Positions 11,221-20,253 are shown, counted from the first letter of the stretch. The stretch is 64,000 bases of DNA from Roseiarcus fermentans (GCF_003315135.1 NZ_QNRK01000003.1:124001-188000); one strand, 5' to 3'. Notes: generated by a model from the letters alone, not told the origin. Translations and numbers: made by a program.

Positions 11221-11499
11221 TCAGCTCAAGCCCCGCCGGAGCCGATCTTGGCCGTGGAGGAGATGATTTTCCGCGTGGAAGCGGTATCGCACCTCCGGGG
11301 CGCCCGCCTTGATCGGCCAGAGGGCGTGCTGCAGAAACGCGTAGGCGGTGTGCTGCGAGGCTTCCCGCCGCGCCGCCTCGAGCGTGTCGCTCTCGCCGCA
11401 GACCGGGCACCGGACGATCGTCTCGGCGACCGAAGGGGTTTCGAGATGCACGACCGTCCTGCACCGCCCGCACAAAATGGGTTCCTCGTCGAAGTCCAT
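11221..11499 (-). CDS. Small zinc-ribbon protein of unknown function
   Basis: A 92-residue protein with two CxxC knuckles, CGRC (residues 10-13) and CPVC (residues 31-34), separated by 17 residues, a treble-clef or zinc-ribbon layout. The rest is Ala/Arg/His-rich and helical. No family name recognised. It could be a regulatory or nucleic-acid-associated adaptor, but nothing in the sequence decides this. It converges on dapB and starts in an AT-richer gap of 232 bp shared with the SIS-domain gene. Confidence 0.6.
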   Translation of the reverse strand: MDFDEEPILCGRCRTVVHLETPSVAETIVRCPVCGESDTLEAARREASQHTAYAFLQHALWPIKAGAPEVRYRFHAENHLLHGQDRLRRGLS

Positions 11500-11731
11500 G
11501 ATCGAGCCCGCCCTACCAACTTCCCCGACTATTAGTAAACGACGTTACCCTCCGCAACGGCAATAAGGGATAATACTTACGACTCGCCGCAGGCGCCCTT
11601 ACAGCCTGTCCGGGATTTTACCTACGACCCGTCTCGGGCGGCCCGCGCGCCGTCCGCGGCCGGCGCAGCCTTGCCAAGGTCGCCGATTCGCGGTCAGCAT
11701 GGCGGTAAAGTCGAGAGCAAGGGAGGATTCG

Positions 11732-12295
11732 ATGCCGGAAAGCCTGGGCGCGCTCACGAAAGGGGCGCTGGGAGATCTCGGGGCCGTGTTCACCGCCATG
11801 CCGGAGGATGCGCTCGACGGGCTGGTCGAGGCGATCGCCGGGGCGCGGCGCATCGTCGTCTTCGGTCTCGGCCGCGAGGGGCTGCAGATGCGCGGTTTCG
11901 CCATGCGGCTCTTCCACATGGGCCGCGACGTCTCGGTCTGGGGCGACATGACGACGCCCGCGGTGGGTCCCGGCGATCTCCTCATCGTCTCCGCCGGGCC
12001 CGGGGACCTCGCGACCGCCGGCGTGCTCGCGCGCATCGCGCGCTCGGCCGGCGCGAAGACGGCGCTCGTCACCGCTCAGCCCGGCGGCGGGCTCGCCGGC
12101 GAGGTCGACCTCGTGACCGTGATCCCGGCCCAGACCATGGCCGACGACCGCGGCGGCGCGCTCTCCGTCCTGCCGATGGGATCGCTGTTCGAGACGGCGC
12201 AGATGATCGCCTTCGAACTGGCGATCCTGAAGCTCAGGGAGCGTTTCGGCGAGACCGCGGAGACGATGCGGGCGCGGCACACCAACCTGGAATGA
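11732..12295 (+). CDS. SIS-domain sugar-phosphate isomerase, 6-phospho-3-hexuloisomerase-like
   Basis: A 187-residue single SIS domain. RRIVVFGLGREGLQMRGFAMRLFHMG (about residues 38-63), the phospho-sugar loop LLIVSAGPGDLATAGVLARIARSAGAK and the C-terminal GSLFETAQMIAFELAI with RARHTNLE all resemble HxlB/Phi. HxlB isomerises 3-hexulose 6-phosphate to fructose 6-phosphate in the ribulose monophosphate route. No hexulose-phosphate synthase lies next to it, so the real substrate is uncertain. The start at 11732 has GGGAGG five bases ahead. An ATG at 11699 would add 11 residues without a ribosome site. Confidence 0.75.
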   Translation: MPESLGALTKGALGDLGAVFTAMPEDALDGLVEAIAGARRIVVFGLGREGLQMRGFAMRLFHMGRDVSVWGDMTTPAVGPGDLLIVSAGPGDLATAGVLARIARSAGAKTALVTAQPGGGLAGEVDLVTVIPAQTMADDRGGALSVLPMGSLFETAQMIAFELAILKLRERFGETAETMRARHTNLE

Positions 12296-12346
12296 ATCCC
12301 CGCCGGGCGGCGCGCAACCGCAGCGGCGCGCGGGGGCGGCCGGGGC

Positions 12347-13090
12347 CTACATCGCCCAGCCGCCGTCGACGAGGTGGATCTGCCCGGTGGTGAAGGCGCT
12401 CTCGTCGGAGGCGAGGTAGACGGCGAGCGCGGCCACCTCCTCGGGACGGCCGAGCCGCCCCATCGGCTGCCTGTCGACGAACGCCTGCCGGACCGCCGCG
12501 ACGGTGTCGCCCGTCGTCCGGCTCAGCGCGGCGATCCGGCCGTCGAGCGACGGGCTTTCGACCGTGCCGGGGCAGATCGCGTTGCAGCGCACGCCCTTTC
12601 GGATGAAGTCGGCGGCCACCGCCTTGGTGAGGCCGATCACGGCGGCCTTGCTGGCGCCGTAGACGTATCGGTTCGGCACGCCCTTCACCGACGAGGCGGC
12701 CGAGGCCATGTTGACGATCGAGCCGCCGCCCTTGGCCAGCATGCCCGGCAGGAACGCGCGGATCGTCCGGTGCATCGACTTGACGTTGAGGTCGAAGGAA
12801 AAGTCCCAGTCGTCGTCGGCGCAGTCGAGCGCCGAGCCGTGGTGGACGAAGCCGGCGCAATTGAACAGGACGTCGATCGGGCCGAGCGAACGCGCCAGCG
12901 CCGCCACCTCGTCGCCCGAGCGCACGTCGAGCCGGCGCCGGTCGGCGTCGAGCCCGGCGAGCGCGTCGGGATCGATGTCGGTGGCGATCACATGCGCGCC
13001 CTCGCGGAGGAAGGCCTCCGCCGTCGCCCGTCCGATCCCCGCGCCCGCCGCCGTCAGTACCGCAAGCTTTCCCGCCAACCGTCCGGCCAT
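12347..13090 (-). CDS. SDR-family NAD(P)-dependent oxidoreductase
   Basis: A 247-residue classical short-chain dehydrogenase. The nucleotide motif is TAAGAGIGRATAEAF (TGxxxGxG variant), NCAG stands in place of NNAG, the catalytic Ser is in NMASAASSVKG, Tyr-Lys are in YGASKAAV, and the C-terminus is TGQIHLVDGGWAM. The closest named relatives by eye are the 2-keto-3-deoxy-L-fuconate dehydrogenase/3-oxoacyl-ACP reductase-like group. The substrate is unknown. The start at 13090 gives the usual N-terminus (MAGRLAGKLAVL). It stands alone, converging on the SIS-domain gene. Confidence 0.85.
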   Translation of the reverse strand: MAGRLAGKLAVLTAAGAGIGRATAEAFLREGAHVIATDIDPDALAGLDADRRRLDVRSGDEVAALARSLGPIDVLFNCAGFVHHGSALDCADDDWDFSFDLNVKSMHRTIRAFLPGMLAKGGGSIVNMASAASSVKGVPNRYVYGASKAAVIGLTKAVAADFIRKGVRCNAICPGTVESPSLDGRIAALSRTTGDTVAAVRQAFVDRQPMGRLGRPEEVAALAVYLASDESAFTTGQIHLVDGGWAM

Positions 13091-13259
13091 GACCGCAACC
13101 TCCCGTGCAATGCCGCCGCCCGCCGGAGCGGACCCGGATCGAATCTGCCGTCCAATCGCGATTCCGCGCAAGGGCCGATGCGCGGCGTATTGCCAAGCTC
13201 ATGCAATCTGGCATAGAGAACCTCGCGATCGCGGGCTCTCGCCCGACAGCGATCACGGC

Positions 13260-13335
13260 GCCGCAATAGCTCAGCTGGTAGAGCACCTCATTCGTAATGA
13301 GGGGGTCGGGGGTTCGAATCCCTCTTGCGGCACCA
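13260..13335 (+). tRNA. tRNA-Thr (anticodon CGT)
   Basis: A 76-nt cloverleaf: acceptor GCCGCAA pairs with TTGCGGC, the D-loop has AGCTCAGCTGGTAGAGC, the anticodon arm is CCTCA-TTCGTAA-TGAGG with CGT in the loop, and the T-arm is GGGGGTTCGAATCCCTC. The discriminator is A and CCA is encoded (13333-13335). It reads ACG threonine codons. Dispersed repeats follow directly, so its 3' end could have served as an insertion target. Confidence 0.97.
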
Positions 13336-13401
13336 GCGATATCAAATCATTAGGTCAGTCGCCGTACCCGGGGTAACTCCCAAGCCGGCAGCGAACAGCG
13401 C

Positions 13402-13555
13402 CGTCATCGCGAGCGAAGCGAAGCGATCCAGGGCCGCTGTTGCGCCTTCTGGTCGTCCCGCCGCCCTTCATTGCGAGCAGAAGACGGAGCGATTTTCTCC
13501 GCAGGAAGCAAGCGGCGGCATGGATTGCTTCGTCGCTTTGCTCCTCGCAATGACG
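13402..13555. repeat. Dispersed alphaproteobacterial palindromic repeat (inverted copies)
   Basis: The left arm at 13402-13430 (CGTCATCGCGAGCGAAGCGA...) and the right arm at 13521-13555 (reverse complement CGTCATTGCGAGGAGCAAAG...) are inverted copies of the common alphaproteobacterial intergenic element. A third degenerate copy starts near 13471 (CATTGCGAGCAGAAG). A second type of dispersed repeat, which reads as MAGFDPAIQ, follows at 13608. None of these encode protein. Confidence 0.75.
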
Positions 13556-13850
13556 GGGTTGGGAGTTACAACCCCGGGCAAATTCCCGGGCGGTCGCGCT
13601 CGGCCTCGTGGCCGGGTTCGACCCAGCCATCCAAGCGGTTCCGCGCCGGGTACGGGGGAACTCTCGACCCATGTCCGAAAGTTTCGTCTTCTCAAATGGT
13701 TGCGCCGGCGGAGGCCAGACGGGACGTCGCGACGTGCAACGCGTTGGAGCACAGGGGTCGCGCCGGGGGCGTCAGACGACGCGACCCTTGCGGTCAAGGG
13801 AACCCATACGGTCACCATCACGCGGCCGTAATCCGTTCACCCCCTGTTGC

Positions 13851-14044
13851 GCAACCGTCACCGACAGCAACGTCCTCACGCTGGGGACGACGCTGACCCT
13901 CGACGCCGGCGCGTTCGACCTCGCGACCGGAGGCGTGATCAGCGGCGGCGCGGTCGTTCTTGGGGGGCGGATCGCTCGCGCTGCTGGGCGGCGCCCTGAA
14001 CGCGACCGGGGTCGACAATTCGACGCGATGGATGACGCAGCGAC
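13851..14044 (+). pseudogene. Frameshifted fragment of a beta-repeat surface protein
   Basis: A short stretch reads as beta-strand/Gly repeats in one frame (TVTDSNVLTLGTTLTLDAGA, then FDLATGGVISGGAVVLGG). After a run of six G near 13962 it continues in a neighbouring frame (GSLALLGGALNATGVDNST) to a stop inside the end of the gcdH gene. One extra G would explain the shift. No start codon or ribosome site is visible. It looks like a leftover from a beta-helix or autotransporter-type adhesin. The rest of the 13556-13850 gap shows only dispersed repeats. Confidence 0.35.
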
Positions 14045-14051
14045 GTCCGTC

Positions 14052-15242
14052 TCAGGTGAACGCCTGAATTCCGGTGATGGCGCGGCCGAGGATGAGGGCG
14101 TGGATGTCGTGGGTGCCCTCGTAGGTGTTGACCACTTCGAGGTTGACGAGGTGGCGGGCGACGCCGAACTCGTCGCTGATGCCGTTGCCGCCCATCATGT
14201 CGCGGGCGGCCCGCGCGATGTCGAGCGCCTTGCCGCAATTGTTGCGCTTCAGGATCGAGGTCAGCTCGACCGGCGCCGCGCCCGCCTCCTTGAGGCGCCC
14301 CAGACGCAGGCAGCCCTGCAGGCCGAGCGCGATCTCGGTCAGCATGTCGGCGAGCTTCTTCTGCACGAGTTGGTTGGCCGCCAGCGGGCGGCCGAACTGC
14401 TTGCGGTCGAGCACGTACTGCCGCGCCCGGGAAAAGCAGTCCTCGGCCGCGCCCATCGCGCCCCAGGCGATGCCGTAGCGGGCGCTGTTGAGGCAGGTGA
14501 ACGGACCTTTCAGGCCGCGCACCTGCGGAAAGGCGTTCTCCTCGGGGCAGAACACGTCGTCGAGCACGATCTCTCCGGTGATCGAGGCGCGCAGGCCGAC
14601 CTTGCCGTGGATCGGCGGGGCGGTGAGCCCCTTGAAGGCCTTCTCGAGCACGAAGCCGCGAATCTCGCCGTCGTCGTCCTTGGCCCAGACGACGAACACG
14701 TCGGCGATCGGGCTGTTGGTGATCCACATTTTCGCCCCCGACAGGCGGTAGCCGCCGTCGACCTTGCGGGCGCGGGTGATCATGCCGCCGGGATCGGAGC
14801 CGTAATTGGGCTCGGTCAGGCCGAAGCAGCCGATCCATTCGCCGGTCGCGAGCTTGGGCAGATACTTCTGCTTCGTCGCCTCGGCGCCGAATTCGAAGAT
14901 CGGGACCATCACCAGCGACGACTGCACGCTCATCATCGAGCGATAGCCGGAATCGACCCGCTCGACCTCGCGCGCGATCAGGCCGTAGCCGACATAGTCG
15001 AGGCCCGCGCCGCCGTAGGTCTCCGGGATGGTCGCGCCGAGCAGGCCGAGCTCCCCCATGGCGCGAAAGATTCCGGCGTCGGTTTTCTCGTGCCGGAACG
15101 CGTCCTGGACCTTCGGCAGCAACTCGCCTTGCGCGAAATCGCGCGCCGCGTCGCGCACGGCGCGCTCGTCGGCGGTGAGCTGCCCCTCGAGCCCGAGCGG
15201 ATCGTCCCACTGGAAGGCGGCGCGGGTCGAAGGGGAAGCCAT
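14052..15242 (-). CDS. gcdH: Glutaryl-CoA dehydrogenase (BadJ-like)
   Basis: A 396-residue acyl-CoA dehydrogenase that oxidises and decarboxylates glutaryl-CoA to crotonyl-CoA using FAD. The family-specific C-terminus [21 protein letters not shown] contains the catalytic Glu (YEGT). [24 protein letters not shown] and [18 protein letters not shown] are GCDH-type rather than general acyl-CoA dehydrogenase sequences. In benzoate and cyclohexanecarboxylate degraders this enzyme (BadJ in Rhodopseudomonas) acts late, after pimeloyl-CoA has been shortened. It is the most distal gene of the cluster that begins at badH. Confidence 0.93.
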   Translation of the reverse strand: MASPSTRAAFQWDDPLGLEGQLTADERAVRDAARDFAQGELLPKVQDAFRHEKTDAGIFRAMGELGLLGATIPETYGGAGLDYVGYGLIAREVERVDSGYRSMMSVQSSLVMVPIFEFGAEATKQKYLPKLATGEWIGCFGLTEPNYGSDPGGMITRARKVDGGYRLSGAKMWITNSPIADVFVVWAKDDDGEIRGFVLEKAFKGLTAPPIHGKVGLRASITGEIVLDDVFCPEENAFPQVRGLKGPFTCLNSARYGIAWGAMGAAEDCFSRARQYVLDRKQFGRPLAANQLVQKKLADMLTEIALGLQGCLRLGRLKEAGAAPVELTSILKRNNCGKALDIARAARDMMGGNGISDEFGVARHLVNLEVVNTYEGTHDIHALILGRAITGIQAFT

Positions 15243-15298
15243 GGGAGATCTCCGGGTCTCGGTTAGGACGCGTGTTTAGCCCAATCGCCGGCTACGCC

Positions 15299-16459
15299 TC
15301 AATTGCGGCCGACGAGCGCGCGGCCGACGACGATCTGCTGGATCTGCGTCGTGCCTTCGTAGAGCCGCAGCAGGCGCACGTCACGATAGAAGCGCTCGAC
15401 CGGGAACTCACTGATGTAGCCCGAGCCGCCATGGACCTGGACGCCCCGGTCGGCGACGCGCCCGACCATCTCGGTGCAGAACAGCTTGCAGCACGATGCG
15501 CGCATGCCGAGCTCGGGATCGCTCGGGCCGGCTGCGGCGGCGTCGAAACGCCCGGCGCAGTCCCGCACCATGCTCCAGCCGGCGTAAAGCTCGGCCTGGC
15601 TGTCGGCGAGCATCGCCTGGACGAGCTGGAACTCGCCGATGCGCTTGCCGAACTGTTTTCGCTGCCTCGCGTAGGCGACGGACTCGTCGAGGATGCGCTG
15701 CGCCATGCCGCAGGCGACGGCCGAGATGTGCAGCCGGCCGCGGTCGAGCACCTTCATCGCCGTCTTGAAACCCTGCCCCGGCCGTCCGCCGATGAGGTTG
15801 GCCGCCGGCACGCGGACGTTGTCGAGGATCACGTCGCAGGTCTTGGCGCCGCGCTGCCCCATCTTCCGGTCGGGCTTGCCGAGGCTGAGGCCGGGGAGGT
15901 CGGCCGGGACGATGAAGGCGGAGATCCCCGCCGCGCCCGGCCCGTCGGTGCGCGCCATCAGGGTGAAGGCGCCGGCGCGCGGCGCGTTGGTGATGAAACG
16001 CTTGACGCCGTTGAGAACATAGGCGTCGCCGGCGCGCTCGCCCCGTGTCGCGATCGCGGCGGAGTCCGAGCCGGCGCCGGGTTCGGTCAGCGCGAACGCC
16101 ATGATCAGCTCGCCGCTCGCGACGCGCGGCAGATAGGCCTGCTTCTGCGCCTCCGTGCCGTCCATCAGAATGCCCTGCGAGCCGATGCCGACATTGGTGC
16201 CGAACACCGACCGGAAGGCGAGCGCCGTCTGGCCGACGGCGTGGGCGACCTCGCATTCCTGGCGCATCGACAGGCCGATCCCGCCGTATGCCTCCGGGAT
16301 GGAGAGGCCGAACAGGCCGAGGCCCTTCATGTCCGCGACGATGTCGGCGGGAACCTCGTCCTGTTCCTCCACCGTCATTTCGGCCGGGACGAGCCGATCG
16401 CGCACGAAACGGCGCACCGTGTCGATCAGGATTGCGAAGGTCTCGGCGTCGACGGCCAT
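15299..16459 (-). CDS. Acyl-CoA dehydrogenase
   Basis: A 386-residue FAD-dependent acyl-CoA dehydrogenase of normal length. FALTEPGAGSDSAAIATRGER (flavin/substrate contact) and VLNGVKRFITNAPRAGAF are visible, and the catalytic Glu lies in LLRLYEGTTQIQQIVVGRAL. The start at 16459 (MAVDAETFAILIDTV) has a G-rich ribosome site. The frame is open much further upstream, but only as a shadow of aliA. In this cluster it could desaturate cyclohexanecarboxyl-CoA, pimeloyl-CoA or a related acyl-CoA. It has no direct counterpart in the minimal badHI-aliBA set, so its substrate is open. Confidence 0.9.
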   Translation of the reverse strand: MAVDAETFAILIDTVRRFVRDRLVPAEMTVEEQDEVPADIVADMKGLGLFGLSIPEAYGGIGLSMRQECEVAHAVGQTALAFRSVFGTNVGIGSQGILMDGTEAQKQAYLPRVASGELIMAFALTEPGAGSDSAAIATRGERAGDAYVLNGVKRFITNAPRAGAFTLMARTDGPGAAGISAFIVPADLPGLSLGKPDRKMGQRGAKTCDVILDNVRVPAANLIGGRPGQGFKTAMKVLDRGRLHISAVACGMAQRILDESVAYARQRKQFGKRIGEFQLVQAMLADSQAELYAGWSMVRDCAGRFDAAAAGPSDPELGMRASCCKLFCTEMVGRVADRGVQVHGGSGYISEFPVERFYRDVRLLRLYEGTTQIQQIVVGRALVGRN

Positions 16460-16503
16460 GGCTGAAAACTCCCCCCAAGCATTTCGGGTTGCCCGAATTC
16501 GCG

Positions 16504-18153
16504 CTACAGCGTTCCCTCGCGCAGCATCTCGCGCAGCTTGAACTTCTGGATCTTGCCCGACGGCGTCGCGGGAAGGGCGTCGCGCACGATCAGCTTCTCG
16601 GGAATGTACGGAACCGCGACCTTCTGCGCCCTGAGGAAGTCGCTCATGCCGGCGAAGTCGATCGTCCGGCCCGCCCTGGCGACGATCACCGCGCAGGCGC
16701 GCTCGCCCAGACGCTCGTCGGGATAGGCGACGACGGCGACCTGCGCCACCGCGGGATGCCGGTAGAGCAGCGACTCGATCTCGACGACGGGGATGTTCTC
16801 GCCGCCGCGAAGAATGACGTCCTTGCTGCGGCCGCTGATGCGGATGTAGCCGTCGGCGGTGCTGTAAGCGAGGTCGCCGGTGTCGAACCAGCCGTCGGCG
16901 TCGGTGTTGTTCCATTGCGGACGCTTGAGATAGCCGCCGAAATTGGAGCAGGCGCGCACGACGAGCCTGCCCGATTCGCCGGCCGGCAGCTCCGCCCCGG
17001 CGGCGTCGACCACCTTGACCTCGACGCCGGGAAGCGGACAGCCATCGGTGGCGACGGCGAGGCGGTCGTCGTCGTCGAGCTTGATCAGCGTCACCGCGCC
17101 ATTTTCCGTCATGCCCCAGGCCGAGACGATCTTGGCGCCGAGGCTCGCGCGGGCCTGTTCGACCAGCGGCCCGGGGATCGGCGCCCCGGCGCACAGAAAG
17201 GTCTTCAGCGTCGGCACGCCCTCGCCGGTCGCCGCGACGACCTGCGAGAGGTCGGTCAGGAACGGCGTCGAGGCCATGGTGAAACTCGCCCGCTCGCTGC
17301 GGATCAGCTCCGCCGCCTTCGCCGGGTCCCAGATGTCGAGCAGCACGGCGCTCGCCCCCAGCATGACCGGCATCATCAGCCCGTACATGAAGCCGGTCTG
17401 GTGCGCCATCGGCGAGGCCATGAACACGACGTCGTCCCGGCCGAGCCGCAGCCGCTCGGCGTAGGGGACGATGTTGGCCATCAGCGTATTGGCGGAATGC
17501 ATCACCCCCTTGGGCTCGCCGGTGGTGCCCGAGGTGTAGAGGAGCTGGGTGACGTCGTCGGGGCCCGGCCGGCTCCGCGTCAGGATCGCGGGGGCATCGG
17601 CGGCTGTCTCCCATTCGGGCGCGGTCAGCAGCGCATCGAAATCGTCTTCGCCGCCGCCGCCGCCGCCGACGACGAGGATCCGCTCGAGGGTCGGCAAATC
17701 CTTTTTCAGCCCGCGCGCCATCGCCTCGTGGTCGGTGTGGCGAAAGACCGCCGGCACGACGAAGACTTTCGCTTCGGCGTGCCGGAGCATGAACGACAGC
17801 TCGTGCTCGCGGAAGATCGGCATCAGCGGATTGAGCACCGCGCCGATGCGCGAGCAGGCGAGGTAGAGCGCGGTGAAGCGCCAGCCGTTCGGCAGTTGCA
17901 TGGCGACGACGTCGTTGCGGCCGACGCCGAGCCGGGCGAGCCCGACGGCGATCCGGTCGGCGAGCGCGGCGAGTTCGCGCCAGGTGAAGCGGCGGACCGC
18001 GCCGGACTCGCGCTCGAAAGCGGTCAGCGCCAGCGTGTCCGGGCTGCCGGCGACGCAGGCGTCGAGATCGTCGTTGATCGTCCGGTCGCGCCAGTGGCCG
18101 CGCGCGACGCTGTCGGCGCGGCGCGCGGCCAGGAGGACGGGGTCGAATTCCAT
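16504..18153 (-). CDS. aliA: Cyclohexanecarboxylate-CoA ligase (AliA-type AMP-binding)
   Basis: A 549-residue ANL-superfamily acyl-CoA synthetase. The P-loop is LLYTSGTTGEPKGVMH (about residues 208-223), followed by the adenine motif SAWGMTENGAV, DGWFDTGDLAYSTADGYIRI, ISGRSKDVILRGGENI and the C-terminal catalytic Lys in ATPSGKIQKFKLRE. Placement between aliB and the acyl-CoA dehydrogenase, together with badI/badH/badR, points to AliA, which activates cyclohexanecarboxylate with ATP and CoA. GGGAGAGG lies just upstream of the ATG. A general medium-chain acid-CoA ligase is the alternative. Confidence 0.87.
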   Translation of the reverse strand: MEFDPVLLAARRADSVARGHWRDRTINDDLDACVAGSPDTLALTAFERESGAVRRFTWRELAALADRIAVGLARLGVGRNDVVAMQLPNGWRFTALYLACSRIGAVLNPLMPIFREHELSFMLRHAEAKVFVVPAVFRHTDHEAMARGLKKDLPTLERILVVGGGGGGEDDFDALLTAPEWETAADAPAILTRSRPGPDDVTQLLYTSGTTGEPKGVMHSANTLMANIVPYAERLRLGRDDVVFMASPMAHQTGFMYGLMMPVMLGASAVLLDIWDPAKAAELIRSERASFTMASTPFLTDLSQVVAATGEGVPTLKTFLCAGAPIPGPLVEQARASLGAKIVSAWGMTENGAVTLIKLDDDDRLAVATDGCPLPGVEVKVVDAAGAELPAGESGRLVVRACSNFGGYLKRPQWNNTDADGWFDTGDLAYSTADGYIRISGRSKDVILRGGENIPVVEIESLLYRHPAVAQVAVVAYPDERLGERACAVIVARAGRTIDFAGMSDFLRAQKVAVPYIPEKLIVRDALPATPSGKIQKFKLREMLREGTL

Positions 18154-18201
18154 GTTTCCTCTCCCTGTCGCCGCTTCCGGGGCGGCGTTTGCGCCTTGTT
18201 G

Positions 18202-19353
18202 TTAAGCCGGGACCGCCTCGCGGCCGGCCCGAGCGCGGGCGACGATCGTCTTCATGATCTGCGCCGTGCCGTCGCCGATCTGGAAGCCGAGCACGTCGCG
18301 CAGCCTCTGCTCCATCGGCCCGCGGTCGTAGCCGCCGTGGCCGTGCATGAGCAGGCACTGGTGAATCGCGTCATAGGCGAGCTTCGGCGCCCACCACTTG
18401 CACATGGCGGCTTCGGCGCTGTGCGGCGCGCCCTTGTCCTTGAGCCACAAAGCCTGCAGGCAGAGGAGCCGCGCCGCCTCGACCTGGGTGTCGAACTCGG
18501 CGAGCGGATGCGACACGCCCTGGAAACCCGAGAGCGGCCTGCCGAACGCCTGACGCTGGGCGACATAGGCCCATGTTTCCTCGAGCGCGACGCGGGCGAC
18601 CGCGAGCACCTGCAGCCCGATCAGCGCCCGGGAGAAGTCGAAGCCCTGCATCACCTGCACGAAACCCTTGTTCTCGTCGCCCAGACGGTGCGAGACGGGC
18701 ACGCGGACGTTGTCGAAGAACAGCGAACCGCGGCCGATGGCGCGCTGCCCGTGGCAGTCGAATCGGCTGCGACCGATCCCGGCCAGGTCCATCGGGACGA
18801 GCAGCGCGGTCACGCCGTGCGCGCCCGATTCGACCGATCCGGTCCGCCCGAACACCACCGCAGCGTCCGCCTGGTCGGCGGCGGAGATCGAGGTCTTCTC
18901 GCCGTTGACGAGGTAATGGTCGCCGTCGCGCTCGACGCGCAGGCGGAGGCCCGCGGCGTCGGACCCGCCCCGCGGCTCGGTGAGCGCGATCGCCAGCAGG
19001 GCCTCGCCCGCGGTCAGGCGCGCGAGCCACGGCTTGACGACGTCGGGGCGCCCGTGATGGGCCAGAATCTGGCCGTTCAGCGACGCGAGCAGGCTGATGT
19101 AGGAGAGGCTGAGATCGGCGCGCGCGATCTCCTCGTGGATCACGCCGGCGGCGAGCGAGCCGAGGCCGAGGCCGCCGAATTCCTCCGGCAGTTCGGGAGC
19201 GATGAAGCCCATCGCGCCCATCGCCTTCATGATCGAGCGATCGAGCGCGCGCGTCCGGTCGCGCTCCTGGAAACCCGGGGCGATGCGGTCGGCCGCGAAC
19301 TTGCGCGCCTGATCGGCGAGCGCGACGAGATCGGCGTCGAGATACGGGTTCAT
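18202..19353 (-). CDS. aliB: Cyclohexanecarboxyl-CoA dehydrogenase (AliB-type)
   Basis: A 383-residue acyl-CoA dehydrogenase. ALTEPRGGSDAAGLRLR, VNGEKTSISAADQADAAVVF and QRQAFGRPLSGFQGVSHPLAEF fit AliB, which oxidises cyclohexanecarboxyl-CoA to the 1-ene. Where most family members have the catalytic Glu of YEGT, this protein reads FQIGDGTAQI, so an Asp takes that place. The start at 19353 (MNPYLDADLVALAD) follows GAGGGAG-type sequence. It is upstream of aliA (48 bp) and downstream of badI on the same strand. Confidence 0.88.
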   Translation of the reverse strand: MNPYLDADLVALADQARKFAADRIAPGFQERDRTRALDRSIMKAMGAMGFIAPELPEEFGGLGLGSLAAGVIHEEIARADLSLSYISLLASLNGQILAHHGRPDVVKPWLARLTAGEALLAIALTEPRGGSDAAGLRLRVERDGDHYLVNGEKTSISAADQADAAVVFGRTGSVESGAHGVTALLVPMDLAGIGRSRFDCHGQRAIGRGSLFFDNVRVPVSHRLGDENKGFVQVMQGFDFSRALIGLQVLAVARVALEETWAYVAQRQAFGRPLSGFQGVSHPLAEFDTQVEAARLLCLQALWLKDKGAPHSAEAAMCKWWAPKLAYDAIHQCLLMHGHGGYDRGPMEQRLRDVLGFQIGDGTAQIMKTIVARARAGREAVPA

Positions 19354-19447
19354 CGATGAGCCTCCCTGAAACCCCTCTCCCTCGCCGGAGACGTCGGCCG
19401 ACGCAGCCGCCCGCACGGCGGGTCGGCGGCGGGTGTCCTCGCCCGTC

Positions 19448-20230
19448 TCATTTCGCGTACTTGCGAAAGTCCGGCTTGCGCTTGTCCTTGAGCGCGTTGA
19501 CGCCTTCCTTCGACTCGTCGGTGTCGTAGTAGAGCTTCAGCGCCAGCATCCCCATGCCGGCGATGCCGGCCTGGTGGGCGGTGTCCATGTTGAAGCTGCG
19601 CTTGGCGATGGCGAGCGCGGTCGGGCTGCGCTCGCACAGCTCCTCGCCCCATCTCTGCACCTCGGCGTCGAGTTCGGCGTGCGGCACGCAGAGGTTGGCC
19701 AGTCCCATCGCGACCGCCTCCTGCCCGGAGTAGCGCCGGCAGAGATACCACATCTCTCTCGCGCGCTTCTCGCCGACGACGCGGGCGAGGTAGGCGGTGC
19801 CATAGCCCGGGTCGACCGACCCCATCTTGGGGCCGACCTGGCCGAACACCGCCTTCTCGGAACAGATCGTCAGGTCGCAGAGGGTCGCGAGCACGTTGCC
19901 GCCGCCGATGGCGAAGCCCTGGACGCGGGCGATCACCGGCTTCGGCACGTCGCGGATGGCGGCGTGCAATTCCTCCATCGGCAGGCCGATCGTGCCACGG
20001 CCGTCGTAGCCGCCGTCGTGCGCCGACTGGTCGCCGCCGGTGCAGAACGCCCGGTCGCCGGCGCCGGCGAGCACGATCGCGCCCACTTGCTTGTCGTAGC
20101 CCGCCTTGTAGAGCGCCTTGATCAGTTCGTCGCAGGTCGTGCCGCGGAAGGCGTTCATCTTGTCGGGCCGGTTGATGACGATCCAGGCGACGCCGTTGCG
20201 GATCTCGTAGGTGATGTCCTGGAACTGCAT
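19448..20230 (-). CDS. badI: 2-ketocyclohexanecarboxyl-CoA hydrolase
   Basis: A 260-residue crotonase-fold ring-opening hydrolase, which converts 2-ketocyclohexanecarboxyl-CoA to pimeloyl-CoA. MQFQDITYEIRNGVAWIVIN, DKMNAFRGTTCDELIKAL, AFCTGGDQSAHDGGYDGRGT, GQVGPKMGSVDPGYGTAYLA and the tail DKRKPDFRKYAK match BadI/MenB-like enzymes. The CTGGDQ and GSVDPGYG segments separate it from ordinary enoyl-CoA hydratases. It lies directly downstream of badH (23 bp), as in Rhodopseudomonas palustris. Confidence 0.93.
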   Translation of the reverse strand: MQFQDITYEIRNGVAWIVINRPDKMNAFRGTTCDELIKALYKAGYDKQVGAIVLAGAGDRAFCTGGDQSAHDGGYDGRGTIGLPMEELHAAIRDVPKPVIARVQGFAIGGGNVLATLCDLTICSEKAVFGQVGPKMGSVDPGYGTAYLARVVGEKRAREMWYLCRRYSGQEAVAMGLANLCVPHAELDAEVQRWGEELCERSPTALAIAKRSFNMDTAHQAGIAGMGMLALKLYYDTDESKEGVNALKDKRKPDFRKYAK

Positions 20231-20253
20231 GAAAATCCTCCCTCGAAAGAAAA

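Noticed and set aside
13251-14051. Prophage or integrative element at the tRNA-Thr gene
   Set aside because: No integrase, no second copy of the tRNA 3' end and no phage genes were seen in the window.
16460-18358. A 1019-residue fusion reading of the acyl-CoA dehydrogenase frame extending upstream
   Set aside because: The extra part lies antiphase inside aliA and translates to Arg/Gly-rich sequence typical of a GC-rich shadow frame; the ATG at 16459 gives a normal family N-terminus.
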